A stretch of DNA of 36,044 nt from Enterococcus villorum (GCF_007990225.1 NZ_BJWF01000026.1:1-36044); one strand, 5' to 3'. Counted from the first letter of the stretch, positions 8,348 through 16,509 are shown. The notes: a model not told the origin generated them from the letters alone. Program-made: numbers and translations.

Positions 8348-9298
8348 TTAAATTTCTTTAGGAAAGTAATTGTTTGTCTTTCCGTGTTCTTTTAATAGGA
8401 AAAAGACGTAATGCATCAATACATAAACGACCATCCCGGTAGCTATGGTTAGTTCAATTAGTTTTAGCACATTTAAATACTCATTCGTCATACCTAGTGC
8501 ATCAAAGTAACGAACAGCATAAAACAGTGCTGTTGCAGAAATCACTAATGGAAAAGTAAAAGCTGCGTAACTTGGATAAAAACGTAATTTCAATAGCTTC
8601 GGTAACATAGATAAAACAATAAAGTACAAAATTTGAGATAAGATAAATAATAGAACAACTAAATAAATAGAAGGATGCGCAAAATTTTTTAAGTAACCAG
8701 TTAAGCAAAGCGATCCTGGGGCAGCGACAATTGTGATCAACGGAAGCGTAGGATGAGCCATGTTTTTCACAAAAAATACTCGATGGATAATAATTGGTAA
8801 TAAAAAAGCATAACAAGTAAGAGAAATCCAAAAGAAAATTTGCCCAATAATTGGGAAAAAATTGCCGGCAGTTACTGTAATGACTCCAAAACCGACATAA
8901 ATAATAAACCAACTTGGATAAATAGCTTCAATCGCCAGATCCGCTTTGATCACATGATGATAAGTAAAATACATCACGAGGATCACTTGGAAGATAACGG
9001 CACAAAGCCAAATAATACGAACAATCGGTAATGTAGCGGGAAATGAAACAAAATATGTGCAGATGACCATCAGAGCCATAGTGAAAGTGGGGGACACTGA
9101 AGCAATGATCGGATCATGCAACATTTTTTTCGTATGTTCAAATAACAGAAATAATTTGACAAATATCAGAATTATCAGGACTAGGCTGATTCCTCCTATG
9201 ATATTCCCTAATTGGATCAAATGATATTCTTTGAACAAATTACCTAATGAAGCTAACCCAAGAATTAAACCACAAATCGGGATCGGGATAATCTTCAA
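8348..9298 (-). CDS. TDT-family (TehA/SLAC1-like) transporter, start possibly frameshifted
   Basis: Membrane protein with about ten hydrophobic segments of the tellurite-resistance/dicarboxylate transporter family, recognised from PIPICGLILGLASLGNLF at the N-terminus. Members export organic acids, anions or sulfite. The open frame begins only at TTG 9298, which has no ribosome site at proper distance. A good Shine-Dalgarno (AAAGGAG, about 9322) serves ATG 9309, but that ATG reads MKIF and stops. One extra T in the T6 tract (9302-9297 on the minus strand) would give MKIFLKIIPIPICGL, the expected N-terminus. Either the gene is off in this copy, initiates at TTG, or the tract is misread. The minus-strand gene lies opposite a divergent LysR gene. 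Confidence 0.78.
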   Translation of the reverse strand: MKIIPIPICGLILGLASLGNLFKEYHLIQLGNIIGGISLVLIILIFVKLFLLFEHTKKMLHDPIIASVSPTFTMALMVICTYFVSFPATLPIVRIIWLCAVIFQVILVMYFTYHHVIKADLAIEAIYPSWFIIYVGFGVITVTAGNFFPIIGQIFFWISLTCYAFLLPIIIHRVFFVKNMAHPTLPLITIVAAPGSLCLTGYLKNFAHPSIYLVVLLFILSQILYFIVLSMLPKLLKLRFYPSYAAFTFPLVISATALFYAVRYFDALGMTNEYLNVLKLIELTIATGMVVYVLMHYVFFLLKEHGKTNNYFPKEI

Positions 9299-9626
9299 AA
9301 AATTTTCATTTTATCAATTCTCCTTTTTCATTAAATAGGTGTGAATGGTTAGAAAAAAACTCAGAATGTAACGATAAGTAAATGAGAAAGGGTTGATAGT
9401 TTTTTGCACGAACATAAATGAACGTTTATCGGGAAATAAACAAATAGTTAGCATTTACTTATCGTTAGGAAAACAATGTTGGACAAGCTGTCTCATTGCT
9501 TCTGAGTTTGATCAAAAAATGATCTTAAATATTGTGCTTTACATTTCTTATTATAATCATTTTATGGTATATTTAAATCAAATAGTTATTATAGTTATTA
9601 TAATAAAAAGTTATGGAAGTGAACGC
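9299..9626. promoter_or_regulatory. Divergent regulatory region between the TDT and lysR genes
   Basis: This 328-base gap holds a 16-bp perfect inverted repeat: TAACGATAAGTAAATG (9369-9384) and CATTTACTTATCGTTA (9452-9467), 67 bases apart, with a smaller hairpin GTTTAT/ATAAAC inside. Further on are AT-rich repeats of GTTATTATA just before the lysR start. I could not place a single convincing promoter. The repeat may be a regulator-binding pair or a large RNA hairpin. Confidence 0.5.
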
Positions 9627-10478
9627 ATGCTGAAACTACTAACGACGTTTCGTGTTGTCTATGAAACAAGAAATTTTTCTAGAACAGCTGAATTACTATT
9701 TTTATCCCAACCAGCTGTATCCAATCAAGTAAAGCAACTGGAAAGAGAATTAGGTGTTACTCTGTTTGAGCGCAATGGACGAAAAGAAATGAAACCAACG
9801 AAGCAAGCGGATTTGCTTTATGAACGAGCATTGGTTTTGTTAGAAGACTGGCAAGAAACCCAACAACAGTTATTAGACGAACAAAATGAAGAAGAGGTTT
9901 GCCGAATTGTTGCCTCCCACACATTTGCTGTTTACCTGTTGCCAAAATTGCTAAAGTTTTTACTCCCAAAATATCCTAAAGTTAATTTTGTCGTTTCATA
10001 TGCAAATTCTCATCACGCACTGGATCAAATTGCCAAACATGAGGCAGATTTTGGTTTTATAGAAAAACCCCTAGAAACGACAGGGGTTCAAAGATTTTCT
10101 TTGATGGAAGATGAATTAGTCATTGCAGGGGATCCTGATAGCCAACTTTGGTTAGTCAGAGAGTCAACTTCTGGTGTGTTTCATTACACTCAGCGGTATT
10201 TTGAAGAAAAGAATATTCATGGGAAAAAGATGCTAATAAAAAGTAATGAAATCATTGCCGCTCTTTTAAAAGAAGGAGTAGGTTGTTCTATCTTATCAAA
10301 ACGTGCCACGCCAGAAAATGTGCCAATGAAGTCATTAGATTATCATCGCAACTTTTATTTGATTCAACGGACTCACTTGGTTTCGGAAAGTCTGCAATCA
10401 ATCGCAAAAGAAATCTTGATTTATAATGAATTTTACAAAAAAACGGTAGAAAAAAATAAAAGAGATTTTAATAGTTAA
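9627..10478 (+). CDS. LysR-family transcriptional regulator
   Basis: DNA-binding regulator with N-terminal winged helix-turn-helix (residues 1-60: MLKLLTTFRVVYETRNFSRT, then AELLFLSQPAVSNQVKQLE, the most conserved part of the family) and a C-terminal periplasmic-binding-like effector domain (about 88-280). I chose ATG 9627, preceded by GGAAGTGAA; the open frame reaches further upstream but without similarity to the family. Length 283 is typical. Its divergent position next to the TDT gene and near the YeiH-like gene suggests it controls them, as YeiE does yeiH in enterobacteria. The effector is unknown; sulfite or another small anion is a guess. Confidence 0.9.
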   Translation: MLKLLTTFRVVYETRNFSRTAELLFLSQPAVSNQVKQLERELGVTLFERNGRKEMKPTKQADLLYERALVLLEDWQETQQQLLDEQNEEEVCRIVASHTFAVYLLPKLLKFLLPKYPKVNFVVSYANSHHALDQIAKHEADFGFIEKPLETTGVQRFSLMEDELVIAGDPDSQLWLVRESTSGVFHYTQRYFEEKNIHGKKMLIKSNEIIAALLKEGVGCSILSKRATPENVPMKSLDYHRNFYLIQRTHLVSESLQSIAKEILIYNEFYKKTVEKNKRDFNS

Positions 10479-10562
10479 TCTTGCGTTGAATATCCATTAG
10501 AAATCAATCATAAGAACTGGAAGATCATAATTTTAAGTTTTCTCAAATGTATTTGCTTTGGC

Positions 10563-10591
10563 TTTCATTTATTTAACGAGACCGCTATAAT
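10563..10591 (+). promoter_or_regulatory. Promoter of rodA
   Basis: TATAAT at 10586-10591 is a perfect -10 box. The -35 candidate TTTCAT (10563-10568) at 17-base spacing is weak. The rodA start is 37 bases downstream of the -10 box. Confidence 0.5.
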
Positions 10592-10627
10592 ATAGAACAG
10601 TATGGTTTTTAAGAAAAGGGATGAAAC

Positions 10628-11824
10628 ATGGAAAAAAAACAAAAAGCTTCTAACAATAACCGTGATAATCGCATTGACTATGGCGTGATATTACCAGTGT
10701 TTTTATTATGTTTGATTGGATTGCTTTCATTATATGTTGCACTAAATCATGATCCGAATAATCCTTCAGTTGTAAGAGGGGTTGGGATGCAAGCTCTATG
10801 GTATGTAGTAGGTACAGTAGCAATTATCGTCATTATGCATTTAAATTCGAAATGGATTTGGAAATTAACGCCTTATCTCTATGGTCTTGGATTAGTGGTC
10901 ATGGGTTTGTTATTAAAATTCTATGATCGGAACCTGGCGGCGTCTACCGGCTCCAAAAACTGGTTTAGTTTTGGTTCCTTTACATTTCAGCCATCTGAAT
11001 TAATGAAAATTGCCTATATCCTCATGATGGCACTCATTGTGACAAAACATAATACGCAGTTGAGAGAACGAACAATCAAGTCGGATTTTTGGCTAATTGC
11101 TAAAATGTTGATGGTGACATTGCCTGTCTTAGCTTTGATCATGGCACAAGATGATTTTGGTACAATGCTAGTCTTTTTAGCTATTTTTGGTGGTGTATTC
11201 CTGATGTCAGGCATCTCTTGGCGTATTATTGTTCCGGTGATTGCTTTGGCAGTTATCGTAGGTGCAGGCACGATCTTTTTAGTCACGACAGAAGGTGGCA
11301 GAGAGTTACTTTATAAAGTAGGCTTTAAATCTTACCAATTTGCCCGCATTGATTCTTGGCTTGATCCTTTCCATGATACAACCAGCATGAGTTATCAACC
11401 TGCTCAAGGATTATTAGCGATTGGGACTGGTGGATTATTCGGGAAAGGATTCAACGTAAGCAATATTTATGTGCCTGTACGTGAATCGGATATGATTTTT
11501 ACTGTTATCGGTGAGAATTTTGGATTTATCGGTGGTGCATTTGTCGTATTCTTGTATTTTATTTTGATTTATCGTATGATCCGAGTCTGCTTTGATACAA
11601 ATAATGAATTTTATGCGTACATCGCAAGTGGCTTGATCATGATGCTCCTCTTTCATGTATTTGAAAATATCGGCGCCAATATTGGTTTATTACCACTGAC
11701 TGGGATTCCTCTTCCATTTATCAGTCAAGGTGGTTCATCGGTTTTAGGAAATATGATCGGCATTGGTTTGATTTTATCTATGAGATATCAAAACGAAGCA
11801 CCGACAAAAACATCTAGGAGGTAA
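10628..11824 (+). CDS. rodA: RodA/FtsW/SpoVE (SEDS) peptidoglycan glycosyltransferase
   Basis: Polytopic membrane glycan polymerase that uses lipid II, working with a class B penicillin-binding protein in wall elongation. The 398 residues carry about ten membrane segments and the SEDS signatures NWFSFGSFTFQPSELMKIAY (about 111-130), DDFGTM, and PLPFISQGGSS (about 358-369). The absence of an FtsW-type C-terminal tail and the YGLG/YQPAQGLLAIGTGG features fit RodA. FtsW cannot be excluded without comparison. ATG 10628 is preceded by AAAAGGG. The arsC-like gene starts 5 bases after the stop, suggesting co-transcription. Confidence 0.9.
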   Translation: MEKKQKASNNNRDNRIDYGVILPVFLLCLIGLLSLYVALNHDPNNPSVVRGVGMQALWYVVGTVAIIVIMHLNSKWIWKLTPYLYGLGLVVMGLLLKFYDRNLAASTGSKNWFSFGSFTFQPSELMKIAYILMMALIVTKHNTQLRERTIKSDFWLIAKMLMVTLPVLALIMAQDDFGTMLVFLAIFGGVFLMSGISWRIIVPVIALAVIVGAGTIFLVTTEGGRELLYKVGFKSYQFARIDSWLDPFHDTTSMSYQPAQGLLAIGTGGLFGKGFNVSNIYVPVRESDMIFTVIGENFGFIGGAFVVFLYFILIYRMIRVCFDTNNEFYAYIASGLIMMLLFHVFENIGANIGLLPLTGIPLPFISQGGSSVLGNMIGIGLILSMRYQNEAPTKTSRR

Positions 11825-11829
11825 GACTG

Positions 11830-12186
11830 TTGTATGATTTCTATTGGTATCCTAAATGCTCAACTTGTAAGAAAGCTAAAGCATGGCTAGAAGCACATGA
11901 CATTGACTTTCAAACAATTGATATGATCAAAAATCCACCAACAGCAGAAACGATCGAAGAATGGCTGAAACATAATGAAGTACCGATCCGTCGTTTGTTT
12001 AATACAAGTGGTATGAAGTATCGAGAACTTGGTCTGAAAGATCAAATCACTGATTTTTCTATTCAACAAGCCAGTCGCGTTCTTTCTAGTGATGGGATGT
12101 TGATCAAAAGACCCCTGATCGTCAAAGGCAAACAACTCGTCGCAATCGGTTTGAATGAAAAAACATATGAAGGAGTATTGATGTAA
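11830..12186 (+). CDS. ArsC/Spx-family thioredoxin-fold protein (YusI-like)
   Basis: Small thioredoxin-fold protein of the ArsC/Spx/YusI family. The redox motif is C10-S-T-C13 (YWYPKCSTCKKAKAWL), and the family segment LIKRPLIV lies near residue 93. The start is a TTG at 11830, 8 bases after AGGAGG (11816-11821); no in-frame ATG is near. Spx has a CXXC like this, but Spx proteins are longer and carry an RNA-polymerase-binding region not obvious here, so I favour the YusI type of unknown substrate over true arsenate reductase (no ars genes nearby). The neighbouring gcvH-like gene is also adjacent to yusI in Bacillus subtilis. Confidence 0.85.
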   Translation: MYDFYWYPKCSTCKKAKAWLEAHDIDFQTIDMIKNPPTAETIEEWLKHNEVPIRRLFNTSGMKYRELGLKDQITDFSIQQASRVLSSDGMLIKRPLIVKGKQLVAIGLNEKTYEGVLM

Positions 12187-12187
12187 A

Positions 12188-12526
12188 ATGGCTGGGAAAC
12201 ATTTAAAGAAAAAAGAGAATCTTTGGATTTTATTTAATGGTAAAGAATACTGCATAGGCTTAACAAAGGAAGCACAAGAAGAACTAGGGGAGATCACGTT
12301 TGCTAATCTACCAAAAGTAGGACAAGCAGTAAAAAGTGGCGAACCTTTAATTGAAGTAGAAGCTGAAAAAGCAGTCAATGAATTTGCTAGTCCATTAAGT
12401 GGAACCATCTCTTCAGTAAATGAAAAAATTAGTGATGATATCAACGTGTTAAATGACCAAGATGAAATGAATGCTTGGATTTTGAGTGTGAAAGATGTGG
12501 CACAAGAAGAATTTGAGAAATTATAA
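12188..12526 (+). CDS. GcvH-like lipoyl-domain protein
   Basis: Small protein of 112 residues with the glycine-cleavage H-protein fold: FANLPKVGQAVKSGEPLIEV, then VEAEKAVNEFASPLSGTISS, where Lys61 is the expected lipoyl-attachment lysine. No gcvT or gcvP is in the window, and enterococci generally lack a complete glycine cleavage system. The likely role is therefore as a lipoyl carrier or scaffold for lipoate relay to other dehydrogenases (an inference from Firmicutes GcvH). It starts 1 base after the arsC-like stop, so the two are translated together. Confidence 0.88.
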   Translation: MAGKHLKKKENLWILFNGKEYCIGLTKEAQEELGEITFANLPKVGQAVKSGEPLIEVEAEKAVNEFASPLSGTISSVNEKISDDINVLNDQDEMNAWILSVKDVAQEEFEKL

Positions 12527-12569
12527 GATAAGAATTATCTGAAAATTTACAGACTGATCTGGTAAGTTA

Positions 12570-12598
12570 TTGACACGCTATTTTTCTACTGTTATAAT
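12570..12598 (+). promoter_or_regulatory. Promoter of the met operon
   Basis: TTGACA (12570-12575), 17 bases, TATAAT (12593-12598): a perfect sigma-A consensus. Transcription should start near 12605, at the beginning of the T-box leader. Confidence 0.9.
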
Positions 12599-12604
12599 TA
12601 CGAC

Positions 12605-12904
12605 AATAACAAATAAAGCTTTGAAAAGAAGAGTACATGTCACAGATGTTTGCAGAGAGCCCTGTTTGCTGAAAAAGGGTAACGGAAATGAGATGGAAGA
12701 TGGTCTTAGAGCAGAGTAAGTGAGCCCAGGCAAACTTGCTACGGGAGTGCCCGTTACAGCACAACGGTATGCGGGAATGATCAACAGAATCTTCACTAAG
12801 TACTGGTAGAGGTTGTTATTGTAAAATAGCAGCGAATCAAGGTGGTAACACGGAAGTATAAGCTTTCGTCCTTTTGCTAAAGCAAGGGGACGGAGGCTTT
12901 TTTG
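12605..12904 (+). promoter_or_regulatory. T-box riboswitch controlling metNPQ
   Basis: The leader has the conserved T-box AAGGTGGTAACACGG (12837-12851). Its AAGG and ACGGAAG pair with CTTTCGTCCTTT downstream to form the antiterminator with a 7-base bulge starting TGGT, which reads the tRNA NCCA end. The competing terminator is 12860-12904: AAGCTTTCGTCC against GGACGGAGGCTT plus six T. Upstream lies the large stem I (about 12615-12730) with AGAGAGCC and GAAATGAGATGG; an ATG there is the probable specifier. Uncharged tRNA-Met would then switch transport on. The amino acid is inferred mainly from the downstream genes. Confidence 0.92.
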
Positions 12905-12941
12905 TTTCCTAAGTAAAAACAAAAAGAAAGATGTGAGAGAT

Positions 12942-13976
12942 ATGTCATTGATCCAATTAACGAGTGTCGAAAAAACATTCGGCGGAAAAAATGGAGCCAT
13001 TCAAGCTGTTAATGATGTTTCGTTAACCGTTGAAAAAGGGGATATTTACGGAATCGTGGGCTATTCTGGCGCAGGGAAAAGTACGCTTGTACGTTTATTA
13101 AATGGCTTAGAACTACCGACAAGTGGAACGGTCGTCGTAAATAACCAAGACATCACCAAATTAAAAAACAAAGAATTAAGAAGCTTTCGAAAAAAAATCG
13201 GGATGATTTTTCAACACTTCAATTTATTATGGTCACGAACAGTTTTAGAAAATATCCAACTTCCTTTAGAATTAGCAGGTGTTCCTAAAGAAAAACGTAA
13301 AGAACGAGCACAAGAGTTATTAGGGTTAGTTGGTTTAGAAGGAAGAGGAAATGCCTATCCTTCCCAACTTTCCGGTGGACAAAAACAAAGAGTAGGGATT
13401 GCACGTGCGTTAGCAAATGATCCAGAAATCTTGCTTTGTGATGAAGCAACAAGTGCTTTAGACCCACAGACGACGGAAGAAGTATTGGACTTGCTATTAG
13501 CAATCAATAAAAAACTAAACCTAACGATCGTATTGATTACCCATGAAATGAATGTCATCCGTAAAATTTGTAATAAAGTCGCTGTTATGGAACGTGGAAA
13601 AGTGGTGGAAGAAGGCGATGTGTTATCTGTCTTCAAAAATCCGCAACAAGAAGTAACTAAACGATTTGTTCAGCAAGATATCGAGCCAGAAGCAGATTCC
13701 ACAGAATTACTGGCAGAATTGATCAAAGAAAATCCAAAAGGTCGTTTAGTGACGCTGGTCTTCAATGAAAAAAACGCCAACGAACCAGTCATTTCTCAAG
13801 CCATACGACAATATAACGTTGATATCAATGTAGTCTATGGAAAAATCAAGCAAACAGCAGAAGGCTCTTTTGGCTCTTTGACAACCTTGATGACAGGAGA
13901 GGAACAAGAATTGGATCAAGCAGAAAGTTTTATTAAAGAACAAGGCGTTGGAGTGGAGGTGATCCACCGTGGATAA
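12942..13976 (+). CDS. metN: Methionine ABC transporter ATP-binding protein
   Basis: ATPase of the D/L-methionine importer. Walker A GYSGAGKST (Lys46), signature LSGGQKQRVGIARAL, Walker B EILLCDEATSALDP and the C-terminal NIL regulatory domain (about 262-344, GRLVTLVFNEKNANEPVISQ onward), which binds methionine and inhibits transport in the family. I chose ATG 12942 (MSLIQLTSVEKTF aligns with the family N-terminus); a GTG at 12933 is possible. The Shine-Dalgarno is weak in both cases. The stop overlaps the permease start by 8 bases. Expression is governed by the T-box upstream. Confidence 0.95.
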   Translation: MSLIQLTSVEKTFGGKNGAIQAVNDVSLTVEKGDIYGIVGYSGAGKSTLVRLLNGLELPTSGTVVVNNQDITKLKNKELRSFRKKIGMIFQHFNLLWSRTVLENIQLPLELAGVPKEKRKERAQELLGLVGLEGRGNAYPSQLSGGQKQRVGIARALANDPEILLCDEATSALDPQTTEEVLDLLLAINKKLNLTIVLITHEMNVIRKICNKVAVMERGKVVEEGDVLSVFKNPQQEVTKRFVQQDIEPEADSTELLAELIKENPKGRLVTLVFNEKNANEPVISQAIRQYNVDINVVYGKIKQTAEGSFGSLTTLMTGEEQELDQAESFIKEQGVGVEVIHRG

Positions 13977-14655
13977 AAGCTTTGCAGAAACCTATTTAAA
14001 TTTTAGTCAAATTAATATGGAAACAATGAAACAGGCACTAATAGATACGCTTTATATGACATTAATCTCAATGGTATTAGTCACCGTCATTGGATTAATT
14101 CTTGGATTGATCCTTTATACTATCGGACGCAAAAATAAACCTTATGCACGTATTATTTATGGCATTGTTTCGATTATTAGTAATATTTTCCGTTCCACAC
14201 CGTTTATGATTTTAATGGTCTTGATCATTCCCTTTACCAAAGCCATCGTAGGAACGATGTTGGGGGCTCAAGCTGCGATACCAGCTTTAGTTTTATCAGC
14301 AGCACCATTTTATGCCCGCTTAGTTGAAATTGCTTTTCGTGAAGTCAGCCCGGGTGTATTAGAAGCAGCAGATGCGATGGGTGCAAGTTATTGGGAAATC
14401 ATTTGGAAAGTCTTGATTCCAGAAAGTGTGCCTGCGTTAATTTCAGGCTTGACCGTGACAACCATTTCAATGATCGGCTTTACTGCGATGGCAGGAGCGA
14501 TCGGTGCTGGTGGTTTAGGGGGACTTGCTTGGCAAGAAGGGTACCAACGTGGTAATCTGACAGTGACATTTGTTGCAACTTTAGTGATATTAGTTATTGT
14601 TTTTATCGTCCAAGGGATCGGTGATTTCTTAACGAAGAAAACAGATAAAAGATAA
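13969..14655 (+). CDS. metP: Methionine ABC transporter permease
   Basis: Inner-membrane channel of the methionine importer (MetI/MetP), 228 residues, with five or so membrane segments and the ABC-permease coupling motif EAADAMGASYWEIIWKVLIP (about 126-146). The GTG start at 13969 is preceded by GGAGGTGATC inside the end of metN, so translation is coupled. MetQ follows 29 bases on. Confidence 0.94.
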   Translation: MDKSFAETYLNFSQINMETMKQALIDTLYMTLISMVLVTVIGLILGLILYTIGRKNKPYARIIYGIVSIISNIFRSTPFMILMVLIIPFTKAIVGTMLGAQAAIPALVLSAAPFYARLVEIAFREVSPGVLEAADAMGASYWEIIWKVLIPESVPALISGLTVTTISMIGFTAMAGAIGAGGLGGLAWQEGYQRGNLTVTFVATLVILVIVFIVQGIGDFLTKKTDKR

Positions 14656-14684
14656 AATATAAAAGGACATTGGGGGATAAAAAG

Positions 14685-15536
14685 ATGAAAAAGAAAATTT
14701 TGGGATTTGCAGCAGTAGCATTATTGACGATCGGATTAGCTGCTTGTGGAAACAGCAGCGACAGCAAGAGTGATTCATCAAACAGTAAAGATGATACAAC
14801 CTTAAAAGTAGGCGCCTCGCCAACTCCTCATGCGGAGATTTTGGAACATGTTAAACCTTTATTGAAAGATGAAGGTATCAACTTAGAAATCGTAAAATTT
14901 GATGACTATGTCTTACCAAATCAATCCTTGGAAGAAGGGGATATTGATGCCAACTACTTCCAACACATTCCTTATTTAAACAAAGAAATCAAAGACAAAG
15001 GTTATGATTTTGTGAATGCTGGAGCTGTTCATATCGAACCAATGGGCTTGTATTCAAAGAAAATCAAAGATATTTCTGAGTTAAAAGATGGTGCGACAAT
15101 CATCACTTCAAATTCAGAATCTGACTGGGGTCGAATCATTACGATTTTACAAGATGCTGGGCTAGTGAAAGTAAAAGATGGTGTCAATTTAGAAACAGCC
15201 ACTTTTGACGATATCTCTGAAAATCCTAAAAACTTGAAATTCAATCATTCCATTGACGCTTCATTGTTAGCTTCTACTTATCAAAACGATGAAGGTGATC
15301 TAGTAGCGATCAATGCCAATTTTGCTTATGGTGCTGGCTTGAATCCACTAGAAGATGCGGTATTACTAGAAAAAGACAATTCACCATACGTAAATGTTAT
15401 TGCCACACGTAAGGGCGATGAAAACAGTGATAAAATCAAAAAATTAGTAGAAGTCCTACACCGTAAAGACGTTCAAAAATGGATCGAAGACAAATGGGGC
15501 GGCTCTGTAAAACCAGTCGCAGCTGATGCGAAATAA
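14685..15536 (+). CDS. metQ: Methionine-binding lipoprotein
   Basis: Substrate-binding lipoprotein of the methionine importer, NlpA/MetQ family, 283 residues. The signal peptide ends in a lipobox LAAC (Cys21 becomes lipidated), followed by a Ser/Asp/Lys-rich linker and the domain beginning LKVGASPTPHAEILEHVKP. Motifs DANYFQHIPYL and VHIEPMGLYS are typical of the family. ATG 14685 follows GGGGGAT; an in-frame TTG 15 bases upstream is not the start. No clear terminator follows at once; a GACTCAC/GTGAGTC hairpin lies at 15573-15615. Confidence 0.94.
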   Translation: MKKKILGFAAVALLTIGLAACGNSSDSKSDSSNSKDDTTLKVGASPTPHAEILEHVKPLLKDEGINLEIVKFDDYVLPNQSLEEGDIDANYFQHIPYLNKEIKDKGYDFVNAGAVHIEPMGLYSKKIKDISELKDGATIITSNSESDWGRIITILQDAGLVKVKDGVNLETATFDDISENPKNLKFNHSIDASLLASTYQNDEGDLVAINANFAYGAGLNPLEDAVLLEKDNSPYVNVIATRKGDENSDKIKKLVEVLHRKDVQKWIEDKWGGSVKPVAADAK

Positions 15537-15572
15537 GTAAAAATTTTCGTCTATGAGATAAGAAAAGGCAAC

Positions 15573-15826
15573 GACTCACATAGAAACAAATCGTATGCAT
15601 AATCATTAGTGAGTCATCAAAAAATTTCTGTATACCAGTTCAAAGTACCGGTCGTAAGTGTTCTAGTGAACGTACATGCTTTCTTTTCTTTGACGGAATG
15701 GGGTAAACGACCGATATCCAATAAATAATGTTTGTTCAACTGATCTTAAGTAAGCTTAAAATGTAGGTGAACACAAATGAGGCATTCATTCCCATCGCTA
15801 GCAGATGGTGGATGAGTGCCTTTTTT
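15573..15826 (+). ncRNA. Candidate structured non-coding RNA
   Basis: No coding frame is visible, but several paired elements follow one another: GACTCAC/GTGAGTC (15573-15579, 15609-15615); TCAAAG (15640-15645) with CTTTGA (15688-15693); CGGTCGT (15649-15655) with ACGACCG (15707-15713), interleaved with the previous pair so that both together form a pseudoknot; and GTTC/GAAC (15660-15671). A strong terminator then ends the element. The 5' end is not fixed and no good promoter was found, so this could instead be the 3' UTR of metQ. I do not recognise the family. Confidence 0.35.
15779..15826 (+). terminator. Strong terminator
   Basis: AGGCATTCATTCC pairs (with G-U pairs) with GGATGAGTGCCT, with inner CCATC/GATGG and loop GCTAGCA, followed by six T. 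It ends either a long metQ mRNA or a separate small RNA. Confidence 0.85.
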
Positions 15827-15883
15827 AATTCCCTGATAATCTAAATGTTTAGTCATTCGTGAATTTGTGGCAATGGATATCAA

Positions 15884-16022
15884 TCATTCAGCAATTACTT
15901 TGTAAAGCGCTTTTGTTCGAAACACTGCGAGGTGATCAATGATGTAATCCAATACTTCATTTTTAATCTTGCTTAAAGAAGGATGTTTTTTCTAAGAAAG
16001 AAATGACACTGTCGTTTAACAT
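15884..16022 (-). pseudogene. Small decayed gene of unknown function
   Basis: On the minus strand AAAAGGAGC precedes ATG 16022 at good spacing. The frame reads MLNDSVISFLEKTSFFK and stops after QD. Dropping one C after TTTAAG lets it continue as KIKNEVLDYIIDHLAVFRTK, then ALYKVIAE and a stop at 15884. The 139-base span is 46 codons plus one base. The joined 45-residue peptide looks like a real helical protein, but I do not recognise it and the call is tentative. Confidence 0.35.
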
Positions 16023-16509
16023 CAATCATGCTCCTTTTTATACTTATATAATCGGTTTTAGTTAAAAATCTGTGTGATAGAGTATCCTTTTTTCTATAGG
16101 AATGAAAAAAGGGGAACAATAAATAAAAAATAATGGCTTATTTTAAAGGGAAACAAAATAAATTAGGAAAAATTTGGTAAAAACATGAGAAAAGTAGTAA
16201 AATTTTTTTATTAATAAAAACAAGAATCCTTTCCACTAAACTTAGTTTTTAAGGGGTCTATGTAAAAAATAAAATTCTCTTCTATAATTGAAACAAATTT
16301 TGTCACAGTTGACGATTCGAAAATTACTTGAAGTCCCTTGACATTTGTCTTTTTTATAAATTAGTAGGGATGAGAATGAGAAACGTTGTAGAAGGGATGG
16401 TTGAGAAACGAACAGATTATCTCTTTGGTTAAATTATACATATTATTATTTAATATTCATGATTTAATGGTAGTTTGTAGAAAACATTTGATTTTCCTTG
16501 GTTAGAACA

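Noticed and set aside
11830-12186. True arsenate reductase
   Set aside because: No ars genes or arsenic regulator nearby; the context (gcvH, met transporter) matches the YusI type, and the CXXC motif also fits Spx-like proteins.
15573-15780. 6S RNA or a SAM-responsive (SMK) riboswitch
   Set aside because: No 6S-type long rod with central bubble and no SMK-like core before a Shine-Dalgarno; the element is followed by a terminator, then by sequence without a plus-strand gene.
15901-15925. AAAGCGCTTT as a cre site
   Set aside because: It lacks correctly placed TG/CA flanks and lies inside the decayed small gene rather than at a promoter.
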